DNA of 64,000 nucleotides from Melitaea cinxia (Eukaryota > Arthropoda > Insecta > Lepidoptera > Nymphalidae): positions 16,493,501 through 16,557,500 of the forward strand of contig NC_059402.1 of the NCBI RefSeq assembly GCF_905220565.1. Reading direction: 5' to 3'. A program made the position numbers and the translations under genes. The notes beneath the pieces are model-generated. The model did not search any database, was not told where the DNA came from, and was given only the letters and a program-made list of their open reading frames with translations. This document shows, in pieces, positions 32,546-45,031 of this stretch (positions within the stretch are counted from its first letter, which is position 1; each line of letters starts with the position of its first letter).

Positions 32546-33111
32546 TTTTGTGCTTATTAAGACATTCGATCTCGACAAACACTTTTTTTGAGGAATACGT
32601 AAAAAATAGAAGAATTTTCTGAGATACCTACATCTTATCAATGTGTACGTCATAATTTTGTAAACTTAAAATTAAGGCCTTGAAATTTCAAAAGTTTTTG
32701 GCCTTATCCGAAGACGAGAACACCAAGATCCCGCTCGACCTTAATATATGCATAGACTTATTCTGAACTTATAAATATTTAGTGCGATACCCTTTATTGG
32801 AACATTTGCAAGTTCAACGTCTATTCACGATGCCCATGAAACCATTTTATTTTCCGGGATAGCAATTTATGTGTATATTACCGATAACAGCGGTTTCTAA
32901 GTTTTGAAGGCGGCACCCAACTAATCCGCATTATTTGTGCCACCATATATCAAACGACATTAAATCGGTATATTGTATATTTTATTCTACAGACAGAAAA
33001 GATTGATTACAATCTTGATAGATATATAACTGAGATGAGGCCTGGGTTGTGTTTGTCTAGAAAACATATGAACATTTTCTTAAATTACGTAATAGAATAA
33101 ATAGAAAGATA

Positions 33112-33290
33112 TATTGACGACGTCTTGGAGCAGCGTTCACAGCGCTGGCTTCGATCCCCGCCCACAACAGATATTTGTATTGGCCATATAGATATTTGTC
33201 GTAGTGTAGGTGTTGTGCTTGTGTATTGTGTGCTTACGAAAACAGGAGAAAATCTTACTGGGGGCGTTGAATGTAAAGCGTTTATTATTA
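33112..33290 (+). mobile_element. tRNA-headed SINE, variant tail
   Basis: Head 'gcgttcacagcgctggcttc' with gatccccgc; body 'ttggccatatagatatttgt'; tail 'aaaatcttactgggggcgtt' then (ATT)n. It has the same tail type as the 15.2-kb copy. Part of the head is deleted. Confidence 0.6.
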
Positions 33291-33774
33291 TTATTATATA
33301 GGGATTTTGGGGCTTTGCTTCACACTTATTAGCATTTATTTTTCATATAAAGAATTTTAATGTATTTACGAGTACTCAAGATAAAATAAAAATCCACCTT
33401 ACATATTACGTAGGTTGAAAGCTAGGCTCTAAGAAAATTAAAATATCTCCTTACACAAACCCAAAACTTTATAACGATTAAATATTTTAACTTTGAAACT
33501 AAATTTTCTTAAATCATAGCTCAAGCGTATAATATATCAAGAAAAGTTCTCCAAGTCTGTGACATTGTATCTAAGGAGAACTCAGAAGCCGTTAAAAGAA
33601 ATTATTGCAAAGCGTTTCAAGTGCAATATCGAAGAGATGAAATATGTGCCTTCAATAACGCGGGAATTTATTAAGACTCGAGAGATAGTTTTACCACTTG
33701 AAATTGGAGTATCTTTAGAGCTATGTATCAAATTAACAGAACTTACTGCTTCATTTTTTGATGATGGTAATAAT
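33291..33774. other. no firm feature; one open stretch
   Basis: A 92-codon plus frame (33559-33837) runs into a (AAT)n tract and a LINE tail, so its end is not natural. The first 60 codons show no motif that I recognise. I do not call it a gene. Confidence 0.3.
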
Positions 33775-34060
33775 AATAATAATAATAATACTCTTTTTTG
33801 TACACCATTAAAAGAAACAACAGAGAAAAAAACATAAAATGAAAGATGTACAAAGGCGGTAGTTCCACCAGCTCCTATTACGCACCGCAAAAATTTGGAA
33901 TGCCGTTCCGGCTTCCGTTTTTTCAACTAAAACTTGGGTATCTTTAAATCAAGACTGAATAGGTATCTTTTAGGCAAGCGTACACCATCTTAGGCTGCAT
34001 CTTCACTTATCATCAGGTGAGATCGCAGTCAAGTGCTAGTCTACATAATTATTTTAAAAA
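33775..34060. mobile_element. two abutting LINE 3' ends
   Basis: 33775-33860 is a minus-strand tail of the gatcgct-hairpin family ('ttgtacaccattaaaagaaa', 'gatgtacaaaggcggtagtt'). 33862-34060 is a plus-strand tail of another LINE. It encodes 'IWNAVPASVFSTKTWVSLNQ' with stops and then the UTR 'gctgcatcttcacttatcat' and caggtgagatcgcagtcaag. Confidence 0.6.
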
Positions 34061-35010
34061 AATGTTAGGTGAGTTTTAAGCTGCCGGGCTTCTTTAGTTG
34101 ATTTGAATTATGTTACAACAATATCGACGGCTAGGTTTTTTTTATATATTTTGAAACTCAGTATTAAAAAATATATATATAATAAAATGGTATTTTATAA
34201 TAAAATAATAAAAGTATAAACTCACTAAAAAAGTGAACTTAGCTATTTTCATAATTCACAAAAAAAGAAACAAAAAAAAAAGAAAGAATAACTAAAATAC
34301 AAGCAATAGCAGAGCATTTTAGGTAACGACCTTCCAGTTAATTTCGTGCAGCGAATTTTCGAGAACCACGTGACTTCTTGTAATTGAGACTAAACGACGT
34401 TAATTTTAGGTCCCGTTCTATACATTTCTCAGCACAACTGCATGACAGGCATTCTTATTAAGATTTAGCTTGTAAAGCAATTATACTCAAAGAGTCCGTC
34501 TTAATTAGAATTTGCACGGAGTCACTCTATATCTAAAGATATACAACTACAAGGATATAAGCTCTATACCTAAATTAAAACTGTTTTTACTTTATTAGAA
34601 CATTTGTGTATAAAATATATTGAGCAGAAGGCGGAATTAAAGCTATACAGACATATTTACCAGCCTACCTTAAGGCGTGTATAAAAGAATTCCTAAGTTG
34701 ATGTAAAAAAATAAAAAAAATAATAATAATTGGCCATTCCACGTTGGAGGAGCGTGATAGATTAAAAAGGAGCTTTTGCGCAGCTGTGAAGCGTTGTAAG
34801 CGTCCATTAAGTTCAGTACTTACACTAAATCATTGTGTAAATCCTTCCGACCGCGTCCACAAATTTAAGACTTTGCACCTATATATTGCAAATTAGCAAC
34901 CAAATTAATTGTCATAATAAGCCAATTTTATACTGTCTACTGAAAGTTAATTTGATGAAGACTGAATGTATTATTACAATTTTATAGTACTTTTAACAAT
35001 CACTAAAGAA
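34061..35010. other. no recognisable feature
   Basis: AT-rich with homopolymers and a short (TA)n near 34170. No gene or repeat assigned. Confidence 0.4.
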
Positions 35011-35014
35011 TTAT

Positions 35015-35290
35015 TTTTTTACACAACTAGATCAGCTAACAAGAGTAAGGTTCACCTGATGGTAAGCGATCACTGTAGCCTATAGACACCTGCAATACCA
35101 GAAGCATTACAAACGCGTTGCCGACCTTATCTCCAATCACCTCCAGGAGTTCTGCTCACCTTACTCACCACAGGAAGACAGCTGCTTGAAAGCGGTGCTA
35201 ATTAGCTGTGATCTTCTGTAAGGTCAAATTACTTCGCTAGTCGGACTGCTTAAGATTTTTAGCAGCATATTTCCTGCTGTACCCTACTAA
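35015..35290 (-). mobile_element. A-tailed SINE-like repeat
   Basis: Plus-strand landmarks: 'caactagatcagctaacaag', 'cctgatggtaagcgatcact', 'ggagttctgctcaccttact', 'gctgtgatcttctgtaaggt'. Minus orientation. Confidence 0.65.
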
Positions 35291-35344
35291 TGCAAAAGTA
35301 GTAGTAGTAGTAAAACGAAAGTTAGTGTTTTTCAATATATCCAC

Positions 35345-35690
35345 AATCGCTCTGGTGTAGTGGTGAGAGTATCAGAGTAGTCGCTTAAAACACCGACCGT
35401 TTGCGGATTTGATTCTCGCTTGGGATGAATATTTGTATTTGTACGAATATTTCTTTTCCGTTTGGGGATGTCTGTACTTTGTGAGTTTAGCCACCGTGCC
35501 TCGGAGAGCACGTTAAGCTGTCGGCTTGTTTGTTATCATAAATACCTGACAGCGATCCTCACTGATAGTAGGAACATAGGCCAACCCGTATTTGAGCAGC
35601 GTGGATTAAGATCCAATCCTCCTCCTACATGGAGAAAGAGGCCTTTGCCCAACAGTTGGATGTTATAGGTCGAAAGCGAATATATCAACA
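35345..35690 (+). mobile_element. tRNA-headed SINE, second head type
   Basis: The head 'cgctctggtgtagtggtgag' with 'gatttgattctcgcttggga' differs from the ttggcgcaacgg head. The body and tail ('cgtgcctcggagagcacgtt', 'ggattaagatccaatcctcc') are shared with the 38.2-kb copy. The 56.1-kb copy has the same head. Confidence 0.7.
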
Positions 35691-38060
35691 ATAATTAACG
35701 ATAATAGAATTAGTAAAATTCGGAATAATAACAATAAGCAATATTTTTTTTTTTTTTTTAATTAATACTATTTCATAAAATTATATCATTTATAATAATA
35801 CAAACGTTAGATTTATTTAAATTAAATCAAAACTTCAAAAAAATACAGAAAACACGTACATTGAAACTTTTCATAAACATAACTCGCACAAAAAAAAACA
35901 ATGCATGCATAATTGGGCAGTAACTTCGCTCGCTTTAAATGGCACAAAAACAAAAAGTGTATTAGAAAAATTATTTCGTTCTAAATATCGCAACATGAAA
36001 TGTATTCAATAATCTACCTTCATACTATAACAATAAAGGTCATTTTAATTTTTAAATGTATTGAAATGTCGTACTACCCTCGGGTATTAAGTTCTCTTTC
36101 GAGTTTGATTAGTTTCATGGAACGTGTATTGATGAAATGGAAGTGGAATGATAGCCATTGTATCTGCTTGCTGTGTCGAAGATAACTTGACGTTATAATG
36201 AAGTTTATCGTACCACTGTATATGGTCCTTGCGGTCTTTGCAAACTTTTGTATCGTAATATATAAATTAATGTCTAAGTAATATTAGTTTATAGTTTTGT
36301 AGGCATTGTTTCTACAATATTTAAAATTCCAAAATGACTTGAAAGACGTAAATTAAGTAAATTTTTAGTAAAACTTTTTCGAAAAATAGCGTACAATGTA
36401 GCCGTAACGGAAGCACAAAATGACTTATATCAGAACCCGTTAAAATATTAAAAATATTTAGAAATTTTTAGATTGTGTCACTTCAAATTTGCATAACAAA
36501 GAAAAACAAGTTATATTTTTTGTGCCTCTTTGTGTTGTGATTACTTTTAATAATACTCGTTTCTTTTCTTGTTGCGGATGTCAAAGGGTGCCAACAAAAC
36601 CCAATTAATGAGATTCTGTTATCACACAGATGTGACCTTAACAGTCACAATATACAAACGTATAGCAATATAATCAATCATCTCAAATTAGTTCAAAATA
36701 TAAATACATTTAAAAATCAATCGAATTAAAAATGACTTGCAAGTTACTATAAATATACTAAAGTATTCAACAATATTTTGTAGTCATCCATCGTAAACCG
36801 CGTTGGTTATTATTACCTTAAGTATTTTCTTTCTATATACTGTGTATGTAATACTTATGTAGTAGTATTAGTTTACTTAAATAAAATAAATATTTAATGA
36901 CTTGAAGGAAATTACAATAAACGGTATTATACTATTCTGTATTTTAAGCTGTCTATAAATTATAAAGGGCACTATTATAGGGCACAATTAGGGACATAAT
37001 CTCATCATCAGACATGGCCTTATCACATACCATGTATACAAATTCATATGAATGTATTTAATGATATTTTTCATTATTTTTATTCAAATATTCTTAGCTA
37101 TATGATAGTAATAGAAATCATTAAAAAAGTTATTAAACCAACAGATTATTCCCAACTTAATATTCAAGGAAAAATTTCCATCCATGAGTTCCAACGTAAC
37201 CGAATCGATGAAGAACACTCAATCAAAATTTAATAATACGGAGGGAAAACGAAGCAGTGACACGGAATCAGATTCAAGATAATAACCGTTGAAGAGATCG
37301 AGGATAAAGGCCAGCAGGAAGATCGTAGCTTGGGTTTTATGTCTACAATCTGCTGTGATCGTTACGACTGACGCAAATATGTGAACATTGTTTTATACGA
37401 TAATGTTAGTAGTCATACGCGTCGGGGTGGACTTATTTAATTTTTGCCAGATTGATTTTGAAGTCTACCAGATAGATAAGTTAAAATCTTCTAAATTAGA
37501 TAATACTATATAGATTTATATTTCGACCGAATAATATCTTAAAATTGAAACGTATAACTAACTAATATCTACTGTTTTTAACAATTAAATACAGAGTTCT
37601 TTCTCTTCAAATTAAATACGAATAAATTTTGAAAACCGAATTAAAAAAAATAATTATCAAAATAAGACCATTCTGCATGCATTTTCTTGGAGTATCAAAG
37701 CAACTCCCTTACGTAAGACCAAATATAATTTTACTTTCCCACTTTCTGCTGTTTTAAAATATATCTGTTGTTTCATTTAACCTGAGTAATAATTTGACAT
37801 ATTTTGCTGATGCTACTTGTAGTTGATGCGAAGGTCCAATATAATATATTATTGTATCTCTGGCATATTTCTTGACATTTCCATAACATACGGTTTCCTG
37901 TACAAATGAAATACCGCGGAATATTCCTCCGACTAAGAGTCTAGATATTGGAAAGTGTATAAAATTCTTCTTATGTTCGGTGGTGAACCAAGATATTTCA
38001 AATGCGGAATTTTAGGTACACGTATTTTACCATTATTAGAAATACGAATGTTTGAATTGT
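35691..38060. other. 2.4-kb AT-rich stretch without a supported feature
   Basis: The frames at 36000-36185 and 37048-37233 are short and AT-driven. No repeat family from elsewhere in the window is recognisable. If this locus holds unique host intergenic or intronic DNA, it is here and at 38.8-40.2 kb. Confidence 0.4.
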
Positions 38061-38213
38061 TATTATACGGTTACGGCAGTAAAGAATATAGCCATGCCCT
38101 TAACCCGTGGGTGTCGTAAGAGGCGATTAAGGGATATCACAGTTCCACTACCACCTTGGAACTTAAAGAGCCGACTGATTGCGTGATAGCCATCTAACTG
38201 CTGTCTTTGAAAT

Positions 38214-38572
38214 GACACCGCGAGTGACGCCGCGTTGGCGCAACGGTTATAGCCATGGATTGTACCTGTTGCGCTGGCGGTTGCGGGTTCGATCCCCGCA
38301 CATGACAAACATTTGTATTGGCTATACAGGTGTTTGCCGTGGTCTGGGTGTTTGTGCACTCCTTGTGGGTCTCCCCACCGTGCCTCGGAGAGCACGTTAA
38401 GCCGTCGGTCCCGGTTGTTATCATTTATGCCTGATAGCGATCGTTACTCATAGTAGGGAATATATCCGCCAACCCGCATTGGAGCAGCGTGGTGGATTAA
38501 GCTCTGATCCTTCTCCTACATGAGGGAAAAGGCCTATGCCCAGTAGTCGGATATTACAGGCTGAAGCGTGCG
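38214..38572 (+). mobile_element. full-length tRNA-headed SINE, nested
   Basis: Flanked by tgctgtctttgaaat at 38199-38213 and 38573-38587. A-box cgttggcgcaacggt and B-box gggttcgatcccc are intact. Body 'tttgccgtggtctgggtgtt', 'cctcggagagcacgttaagc', tail 'attacaggctgaagcgtgcg'. It is the best-preserved reference copy in the window. Confidence 0.9.
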
Positions 38573-38714
38573 TGCTGTCTTTGAAATACACATGCCGAAG
38601 ACAGGCAGCAGCGTCTTCGGTGCGACAAAATCAGCCCTGCCGTCACCAACCCACCTGCCCAGCGCGGTGACTATGGGCAACACACACAAGTTCACACCAT
38701 TTTTGGCGTGAACT

Positions 38715-38765
38715 TGCGGCAGCTGAGAAGCTTGAGCCCACTGCTCAAGCTTCTCAGCTGCCGCA
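38715..38765. repeat. perfect 23-bp inverted repeat with 5-nt loop
   Basis: Arms 38715-38737 and 38743-38765 (begin tgcggcagctgagaagcttg) are exact reverse complements around ccact. No other copy of the host repeat has it. Confidence 0.95.
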
Positions 38766-38800
38766 GGCTTGCCATAGGCTGAAGTGATGATGATGAGTGA

Positions 38801-40245
38801 TTTTATTTACAATGATTTATAACATATATAATAATAATCGAATGATATAATGATAACACCAAAAGAATAACAGTCATCACGTAGACTATACATTAGACAC
38901 TATAGCCATTACACGTAGATTATGCATCTATACATTAAAATCGTACACTTAATTTAACGTTACGGACGTTTTTGCCGTTTGTCCATCATCATCATCCGTT
39001 TTCGAGTTTTGCGTTTAGTAGCACATTAGCGATATATATACATGGACTACTAGATACAAATATGTCACTTCAAATCACACCCTAGTCTACAATAGAAATG
39101 CATGCAACATTTGCTATTAAAACCCTAGCGGAACGACAGCCCCATCTTGATGAAAACCGCAATAAAGCCGGTATGTTCCGTACGTGCAATATTCTCTTTA
39201 TAAATCTTATAGGTACTGTTCATATTAAGATATTAGACGTGCTTCCTGCACCATCGTAAATTTTAATACCTGATACCTTATTACATAATAGTTGACAAAC
39301 CGAACGATTTTACGCCTTCGTAGTAATCTTTTTGTATTGAAATTATTAAAAATCATGAATTGAAAATTTCCTGCAGCGTAGTTAATTATTTTGTGATTTA
39401 TCCTTAGAGCTTATAAGATAAACTGACATCAAATAAGTTAGCTAAATTTATTTTTTAAGGATTATTCATACAATATTATTTGATCTGTCATCATAATTGT
39501 AAAAAGGTGTCTGTATACTTATGTACGCACGTAAGAAGTTATACTTCATTGGGTAGCTAACTTCAAGTTGCTTACTTCTTCTTCGTTGTCTAGTTAAATT
39601 CAGGGTGTCAGTTTTTTTTTGCGTAAATTTTTTTACAAAATTTACTAACATAATTTTTCCAAGAACTTAAACTTCAAAAAAAAATTGAAAAACAAAATAA
39701 CTTACAAGAACAACAAGAATAAGATATATTTGAGTCCTATTTTTTTCTTTCTTTCTAAGAATATTTCAGACTGATTTATACCCTCGAATTATGAACAAAA
39801 ACATTATGATAAAAATATTTTCAAAGGAATCTCAAAAATCTTTCACTGTACTCATTCATCTTGAGGTAAACATAAAAATTAATCAATCTGGCAACAAACG
39901 TAAAATGTTACAAACCTAGAATTTATTAAAATAAAAGAGAAAATTCTCGAAAATTCGTGATATTTCCAAAGTGATAATAAAAGCCGTGGAATCGGTTGCT
40001 CTTGAAAATCTAAAGATTTGTAAATGCCTTTGAAGTAAGATTTTGTTATTAATGTACACTTTAGTTGTCTTTGTATTGTATTCTAATATTTACTCCATTG
40101 TTTTAAAGGATAGACATGAATAATAAATCCTTTCATATTGAGCTCAAAAGAGACCAGCGTAAACTAAAAAGCCATTTTCAAATACCGTGGACAATATTAC
40201 GAGGCACAGCTAATACAAACAAAGTATGAAAAAGTAATTACTTTA
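38801..40245. other. no recognisable feature
   Basis: AT-rich DNA; short frames only. Nothing assignable to the repeat families of this window. Confidence 0.4.
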
Positions 40246-40354
40246 TAATTTTGTTTGTGCGCAAATGAAAAAAAAAAACTGACTTCAATTACATTGACAA
40301 GTAATGCAACGTAGGTAATCGGTAAAACGGTCAATTAAATACGCATTATTAGGG

Positions 40355-40684
40355 GCTTAGTGCTGTGTGGCTACGGCACTAAAGAATTTAGCCACCCCCT
40401 CTCTTCCCGTGGGTGTCGTAAGAGGCGACTAAGGGATAACAAGGTTCCACAACCACCTTGGAACTTAAGAAGCCGACCGATGGCGGGATAACCATCCAAC
40501 TGCTGGCTTTGAAATACACAGGCCGAAGACGGGCAGCAGCGTCTTCGGTGCGACAAAGCCAGTACTGCGGTCACCAACCCGCCTGCCCAGCGTGGTGACT
40601 ATGGGCAAAACACATGAGTTCACGTTATTTATGGCGTCAACTTGTGGAGGCCTATGTCCAGCAGTGGACTGTATAGGCTGTAAT
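40355..40684 (+). mobile_element. RTE-tailed 330-bp repeat
   Basis: Starts near tgctgtgtggctacggcact, ends 'gtggactgtataggctgtaa' and tg. A possible 7-bp duplication attaggg lies at both sides. Confidence 0.85.
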
Positions 40685-40954
40685 GATTAGGGATATTTTA
40701 AAAAAGTACTCGTCAGATATCTGTCAAATTTAAATAGGACCAAATGACCAACACTACCTTTAGATTAAAAAAATCTTAAAATCTTAAAATCTAAAATCTT
40801 TTTATGTAATACGTTGTGTAATTTTTATTATAGTTTATTTTTTTTAATATGTGAGTATATAATTATGTATGTATGTATCTATGTGTGTATATAATTTTTC
40901 TTTTTGTTTTCTGTAATTTTAATTACACCCGCTTTTTTCACATTATCTTCTCCA

Positions 40955-41050
40955 CACTGGTTATCTGGAAGAGATCGCTGTCTAGCGATAAGGCCGCCGT
41001 TGTACATTTCTTTTTGTGTATTTTGTTATAAATAGTAAGTTATTATTAAA
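40955..41050 (+). mobile_element. LINE 3' UTR with gatcgct hairpin
   Basis: 'ctggaagagatcgctgtcta' then gcgataaggccgccgttgta; same family as 27.1 kb. Confidence 0.6.
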
Positions 41051-41477
41051 AAGGAATAATTAAAATGGACATACTCAGTAAAAAAAATTATGAGGTAATT
41101 AATACACATAACAAAAAAAAGTTGAATTAAGAACCACCACCTTTATTTCAAGTCAAAAATAGAGTACAAAACTCGTGTAATATAATAATTATATTATGGC
41201 ATTTAAAGTGCTCTTGGCTTCATTGTGAATAAATGTCTTAAATTAAACAAACTTATTGTGTTTAATACAACGCAAATTATATTTAAGTGCGCATCGCGTG
41301 CGGAGTTTAAACGATACTTTTAGGAATCTTAACTGTTCATATCAGCTACGTCATTGCCACAAACGCTGTTTTTAATGGACTTAATTTATATTGTATTGTA
41401 TTTTTTTATAAATAATGTTTTGTAAAGCAGTAATGTATGAAATATAGGCGCGTCCTTCTATAGCGGTCACAGTATTG

Positions 41478-41722
41478 ACTGTTGCGTTGGTGTTTGCGTG
41501 CTCAAAATCTGATGCAGCCCAACTGGGGAAGTACCTCGACCTAACAAAAGATCACGTCTAAATAATTCTGCTCTCAAACAGTGTTGTGTTCTTATGGTGA
41601 GTAAGGAGACTAGAGCTCCTGGGGTGATTTGGATAAAGGACGGCAACGCGTTTGTTAATGGCATTCGCTTACTATCTAATGAGCCGTACGCTCGTTTACC
41701 GACCCAGTTGTATAAAAGAAAC
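41478..41722 (+). mobile_element. A-tailed SINE-like repeat
   Basis: Sense copy: 'aactggggaagtacctcgac', 'tatggtgagtaaggagacta', 'gtacgctcgtttaccgaccc' and agttgtataaaag. Confidence 0.65.
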
Positions 41723-42039
41723 AAGTGTTGTTTTGCCGTGCTTCTGTCGTTTGTTCTAACTTATTCTGTGCGTTTATGACCTCCTGATACAGGAGTAAAT
41801 CCAGGAGGTCGTTTAGTCGTTATACTATGTTTATTTTTTTAATTGAAAATAAATAAACAATTGGTTATTCTCGTTTTGAATTAGCAATGAAACTTGATAA
41901 TCGTGTAGACGTATAAGCGGGAAAAAGCCTACCTTTATATACTAAACTACCTTATTTATTGATTATGTATCACTCATAGGCTATTTTTTTATCTCAAAAT
42001 TCCCATAAAAAAGTGTGTGTGTCAGTTCCGATACACGAC

Positions 42040-42665
42040 TGGAGTTTACTCCTTCAGATCGACTGTCTAAATAGGCACAAAAAAGGCTTACCAGTCTAAG
42101 AAAAATATTAATACCACATCAAATGGTAAATAAACGAATCAAATACCGACGTTAACAAATATGTCGTAACGCCATTCACCCCTATTGGGTTCCGATAGAC
42201 GGCGTTACCAAAACGTAACGAGGTCATTCGTTCAGTAAATTTTACTCCTCATATGATTTTAATACCATCATCATTATCATTACAGCCTATACAGTCCACT
42301 GCTAGACATAGGCCTCCACAAGTTTACGCCAAAAATAACGTGAACTCATGTGCTTTGCCCATAGTCACCACGCTGGGCAGGCGGGTTGGTGACCGCAGGG
42401 CTGGCTTTATCGTACCGAAGACGCTGCTGCCCGTCTTCGGCCTGTGTATTTCAAAGCCAGCAGTTGGATGGTTATCTCGACACCGGTCGGCTTTTTAAGT
42501 TCCAAGGTGGTAGCGGAACCGTGTTATCCCTCAGTCGCCTCTTACGACACCCACGGGAAGAGAGGGGGTGGCCATATTCTTTAGTACCGTAGCCACACAG
42601 TACATTTTAACCGACAGATTTTAATACCGGGAGCTTTATATTAAAATCGATTCGAGTAAACTCCA
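42040..42665 (+). mobile_element. gagtttactcc-ended MITE split by an RTE-tailed repeat
   Basis: Left end ctggagtttactccttcaga, right end 'aatcgattcgagtaaactcc'. The interior 'gttccgatagacggcgttac' and 'cgtaacgaggtcattcgttc' match 32.1 and 62.9 kb. Confidence 0.65.
42267..42616 (-). mobile_element. RTE-tailed 330-bp repeat, nested
   Basis: Flanked by gattttaatacc at 42255-42266 and 42617-42628. Minus orientation, full length. Confidence 0.9.
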
Positions 42666-42959
42666 AAAAAATTACTCAGGCTAGGCCGAGAGGCAAAGAT
42701 AATATATTCTCAATATAAAAAATATTTTATAGGAAAACATAATAGCATGTTTGCTAAAAAAATTATCACCAGTATTAAAATTGGTCACGAAAAAAGATCT
42801 TAAATTAAATTGCTAAAAATATTCCTTTGAACTTGAAATCCTGACGTCACTGAATTACTCGGTCGGCACAAATTACTAAATCATTTGTAACGCGATGAGA
42901 TCTACAGCACATCAATCATGTCCACCGGTGAAGGTTTAAAGGGAAATGGGAAATTAATA

Positions 42960-43620
42960 CGAGTCGGCGCACGCAGCCTTCCTTGTGAGTTACTTGGTGT
43001 AGACCTCTTTCTCCATGTAGATGAAGGATTTGAGCTTAATCCACCACGTCTCTCTACTGCGGGTTTGCGGATATGTTCCACTATGATTCATATAGTATGA
43101 GTAACGATGTACTGTGTGGCTACGGTACTAAAGAATATAGCCACCCCCTCTCTTCCCGTGGGTGTCGTAAGAGGCGACTAAGGGATAACACAGTTCCGCT
43201 ACCACCTTGGAACTTAAAAAGCCGACCGGTGGCGGGATAACCATCCAACTGCTGGCTTTGAAATACACAGGCCGAAGACGGGCAGCAGCGTCCTCGATGC
43301 GACAAAGCCAGTACTGCGGTAACCAACCCGCCTGCCCAGCGTGGTGACTATAGGCAAAACACATGAGTTCACGTTATTTTTTTCGTAAACTTGTGGAGGC
43401 CTATGTCCAGCAGTGGACTGTATAGGCTGTAATGTAATGATGAGTAACGATTGCTTTCAGGTATTGATGATAACAACCGGGGCCGACGGCTTAACGTGCT
43501 CTCTAAATCGGTGGGGGACCCAATAGGATAGATATCCAAACCAGAAAGGTATATTTGTAGAAATACAAACATCCACCGCAAGCGGGACGCACGCAACATT
43601 ACACCAAAGCGGTTGTTAGG
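42960..43620 (-). mobile_element. tRNA-headed SINE split by an RTE-tailed repeat
   Basis: Tail part 42960-43108 ('tagacctctttctccatgta', 'gagcttaatccaccacgtct'), head part 43440-43620 ('ggcttaacgtgctctctaaa', 'atccaccgcaagcgggacgc'). Minus orientation. Confidence 0.75.
43109..43439 (+). mobile_element. RTE-tailed 330-bp repeat, nested in a SINE
   Basis: Flanked by atgagtaacgat at 43097-43108 and 43440-43451. Full-length plus copy. Confidence 0.9.
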
Positions 43621-44029
43621 TTTGCCCGCCAGGTTTACGATTCCTATTATTTTGATTTTACAGTTCTCCCGTTTTTTTTTTTTTCTATTTGTGACAATAA
43701 TAGTCATACACCTGATATTTCGATAGAGTTATAGGGAGGTAAGAACATATGTTCTTTAATATATAACAAAAAATAAATTTAGAAGTAAAAGAATGACCAT
43801 ACAATGGCTGTTTGAGTCTAACTAATCTTTCCTCTTAATGATTACAGTGTTACGGAACCATTAATTCTACACTTGTCTCTCTGTAGTTTAGCTCGTTCTT
43901 GGCAGGTTACATTTATATAATTAATGATGACTACCTCTTTTGAAAGGTGACGATCTCATCATAAATGATGAAAATTTTAAACGATTGGTAACGAAATTCA
44001 CTTCAAAAAATTTTGTAAGATAAAATTTT

Positions 44030-44222
44030 ACTAGTTTTTTTTTTACTAGGTCGGCAAACAAGCGTACGGTTCACCTGTTGGTAAGAGATTACCGTAGCTT
44101 ATAGACGCCTGCAACACCAGAAGCATCGCAAGCACGTTGCAGACCAAATCCCTAATCCCCCCAGGAGCTCTGGTCACCTCACTCACCAACAGGAACACAA
44201 TACTGCTTGAAAACAGTATTAT
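44030..44222 (-). mobile_element. A-tailed SINE-like repeat, truncated
   Basis: The T-run at about 44035-44044 is followed by 'actaggtcggcaaacaagcg', 'gccttgcaacaccagaagc'-like sequence and 'ccccaggagctctggtcacc'. It stops at 'cagtattatttag'. Confidence 0.65.
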
Positions 44223-44449
44223 TTAGTGATGATGAGAAGTGCATTTCTATAAAATCGTTTACCTCAATTAAGTGTAACTTACAATGCTGGTAATTTTTTA
44301 TTTAAAGTGTTTGATTATAATCTTTATTCTTCTTTCTACACTTCATAAATTTACAAACGACTGGCAACTGATTTCGTAATCAGAAATAAATATTATGTGA
44401 TCTAATACAAATACGTACGTATACAAGTTATCGAAAATTCATTCTTATA

Positions 44450-44745
44450 AAGCACTATCTGTGTCCGAGACTTTGTTCGCGTGGAATTAAAAAAGTTATT
44501 GTTTAGATTTCAGAGTTATAAAATAAATAAAGTTCGAAAATAAATGTAGCCAAAGTTACTCCTTATTACATTAGCTATCTGCCAGTGAAAGTCCCGTCAA
44601 AATCGGTCAGACAGACAGAAAGACAGACAAAAATTGTAAAAATGTTATTTTGATATATGTACCGTATATACATCCATATATATTTAGTAAAAACCGGTTA
44701 TTGAGGTATTACAAACAGACACTCCAATTTTATTTGTATATATAA
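44450..44745 (+). mobile_element. dispersed non-coding repeat, ctagctg family
   Basis: 'cactatctgtgtccgagact', 'gccagtgaaagtcccgtcaa', short ACAG tract, 'aaaaaccggttattgaggta', ends atttgtatatata. Confidence 0.55.
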
Positions 44746-44789
44746 CCACAGATTGAATGTATATAGTGGACATTATATCACGATTATAC

Positions 44790-44990
44790 TTTTAAATTAA
44801 TACGTGAAGCAAAAACTTTGTACCCCTTTTTACGAAAATCACGCGGACGGAGGAGTATGAAATTTCGTACACTTATAGTTTATATAGGGAAGGAATGCAG
44901 AATGCTAATTTTTTTTGAAGCTATTCATAAAAAATCAGTAAAAGTCAAAAATCAGTAGTAAAAAAATATTTCAACCATTACCATGTATTT

Positions 44991-45031
<41 letters not shown>

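Larger units (their letters stand above)
38074..38797 (+). mobile_element. RTE-tailed repeat split by a SINE and carrying a hairpin
   Basis: Left half 38074-38213 ('gtcgtaagaggcgattaagg' to ctgtctttgaaat), right half 38573-38797 (ctgtctttgaaatacacatg to the GAT tail). The usual 3' segment 'aggcctatgtccagcagtgg' is replaced by a perfect inverted repeat at 38715-38765. Confidence 0.85.
40250..41155 (+). repeat. dispersed repeat with nested SINE-like element and LINE tail
   Basis: 40250-40354 ('actgacttcaattacattga', 'aattaaatacgcattatta') is the start of the 28.7-kb family. 41060-41155 ('catactcagtaaaaaaaatt', 'agaaccaccacctttatt') looks like its end. Between lie an RTE-tailed repeat (40355-40684) and a LINE tail (40955-41050). 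Confidence 0.45.

Noticed and set aside
33559..33837. 92-codon plus frame
   Set aside because: It ends in an (AAT)n tract and a LINE tail and shows no recognisable motif. It could be part of an old exon, but I cannot support it.
43120..43364. short minus-strand frames repeated at 40371-40577, 42386-42592 and 43120-43326
   Set aside because: The nearly identical 68-residue products come from antisense copies of the RTE-tailed repeat, not from a gene family.
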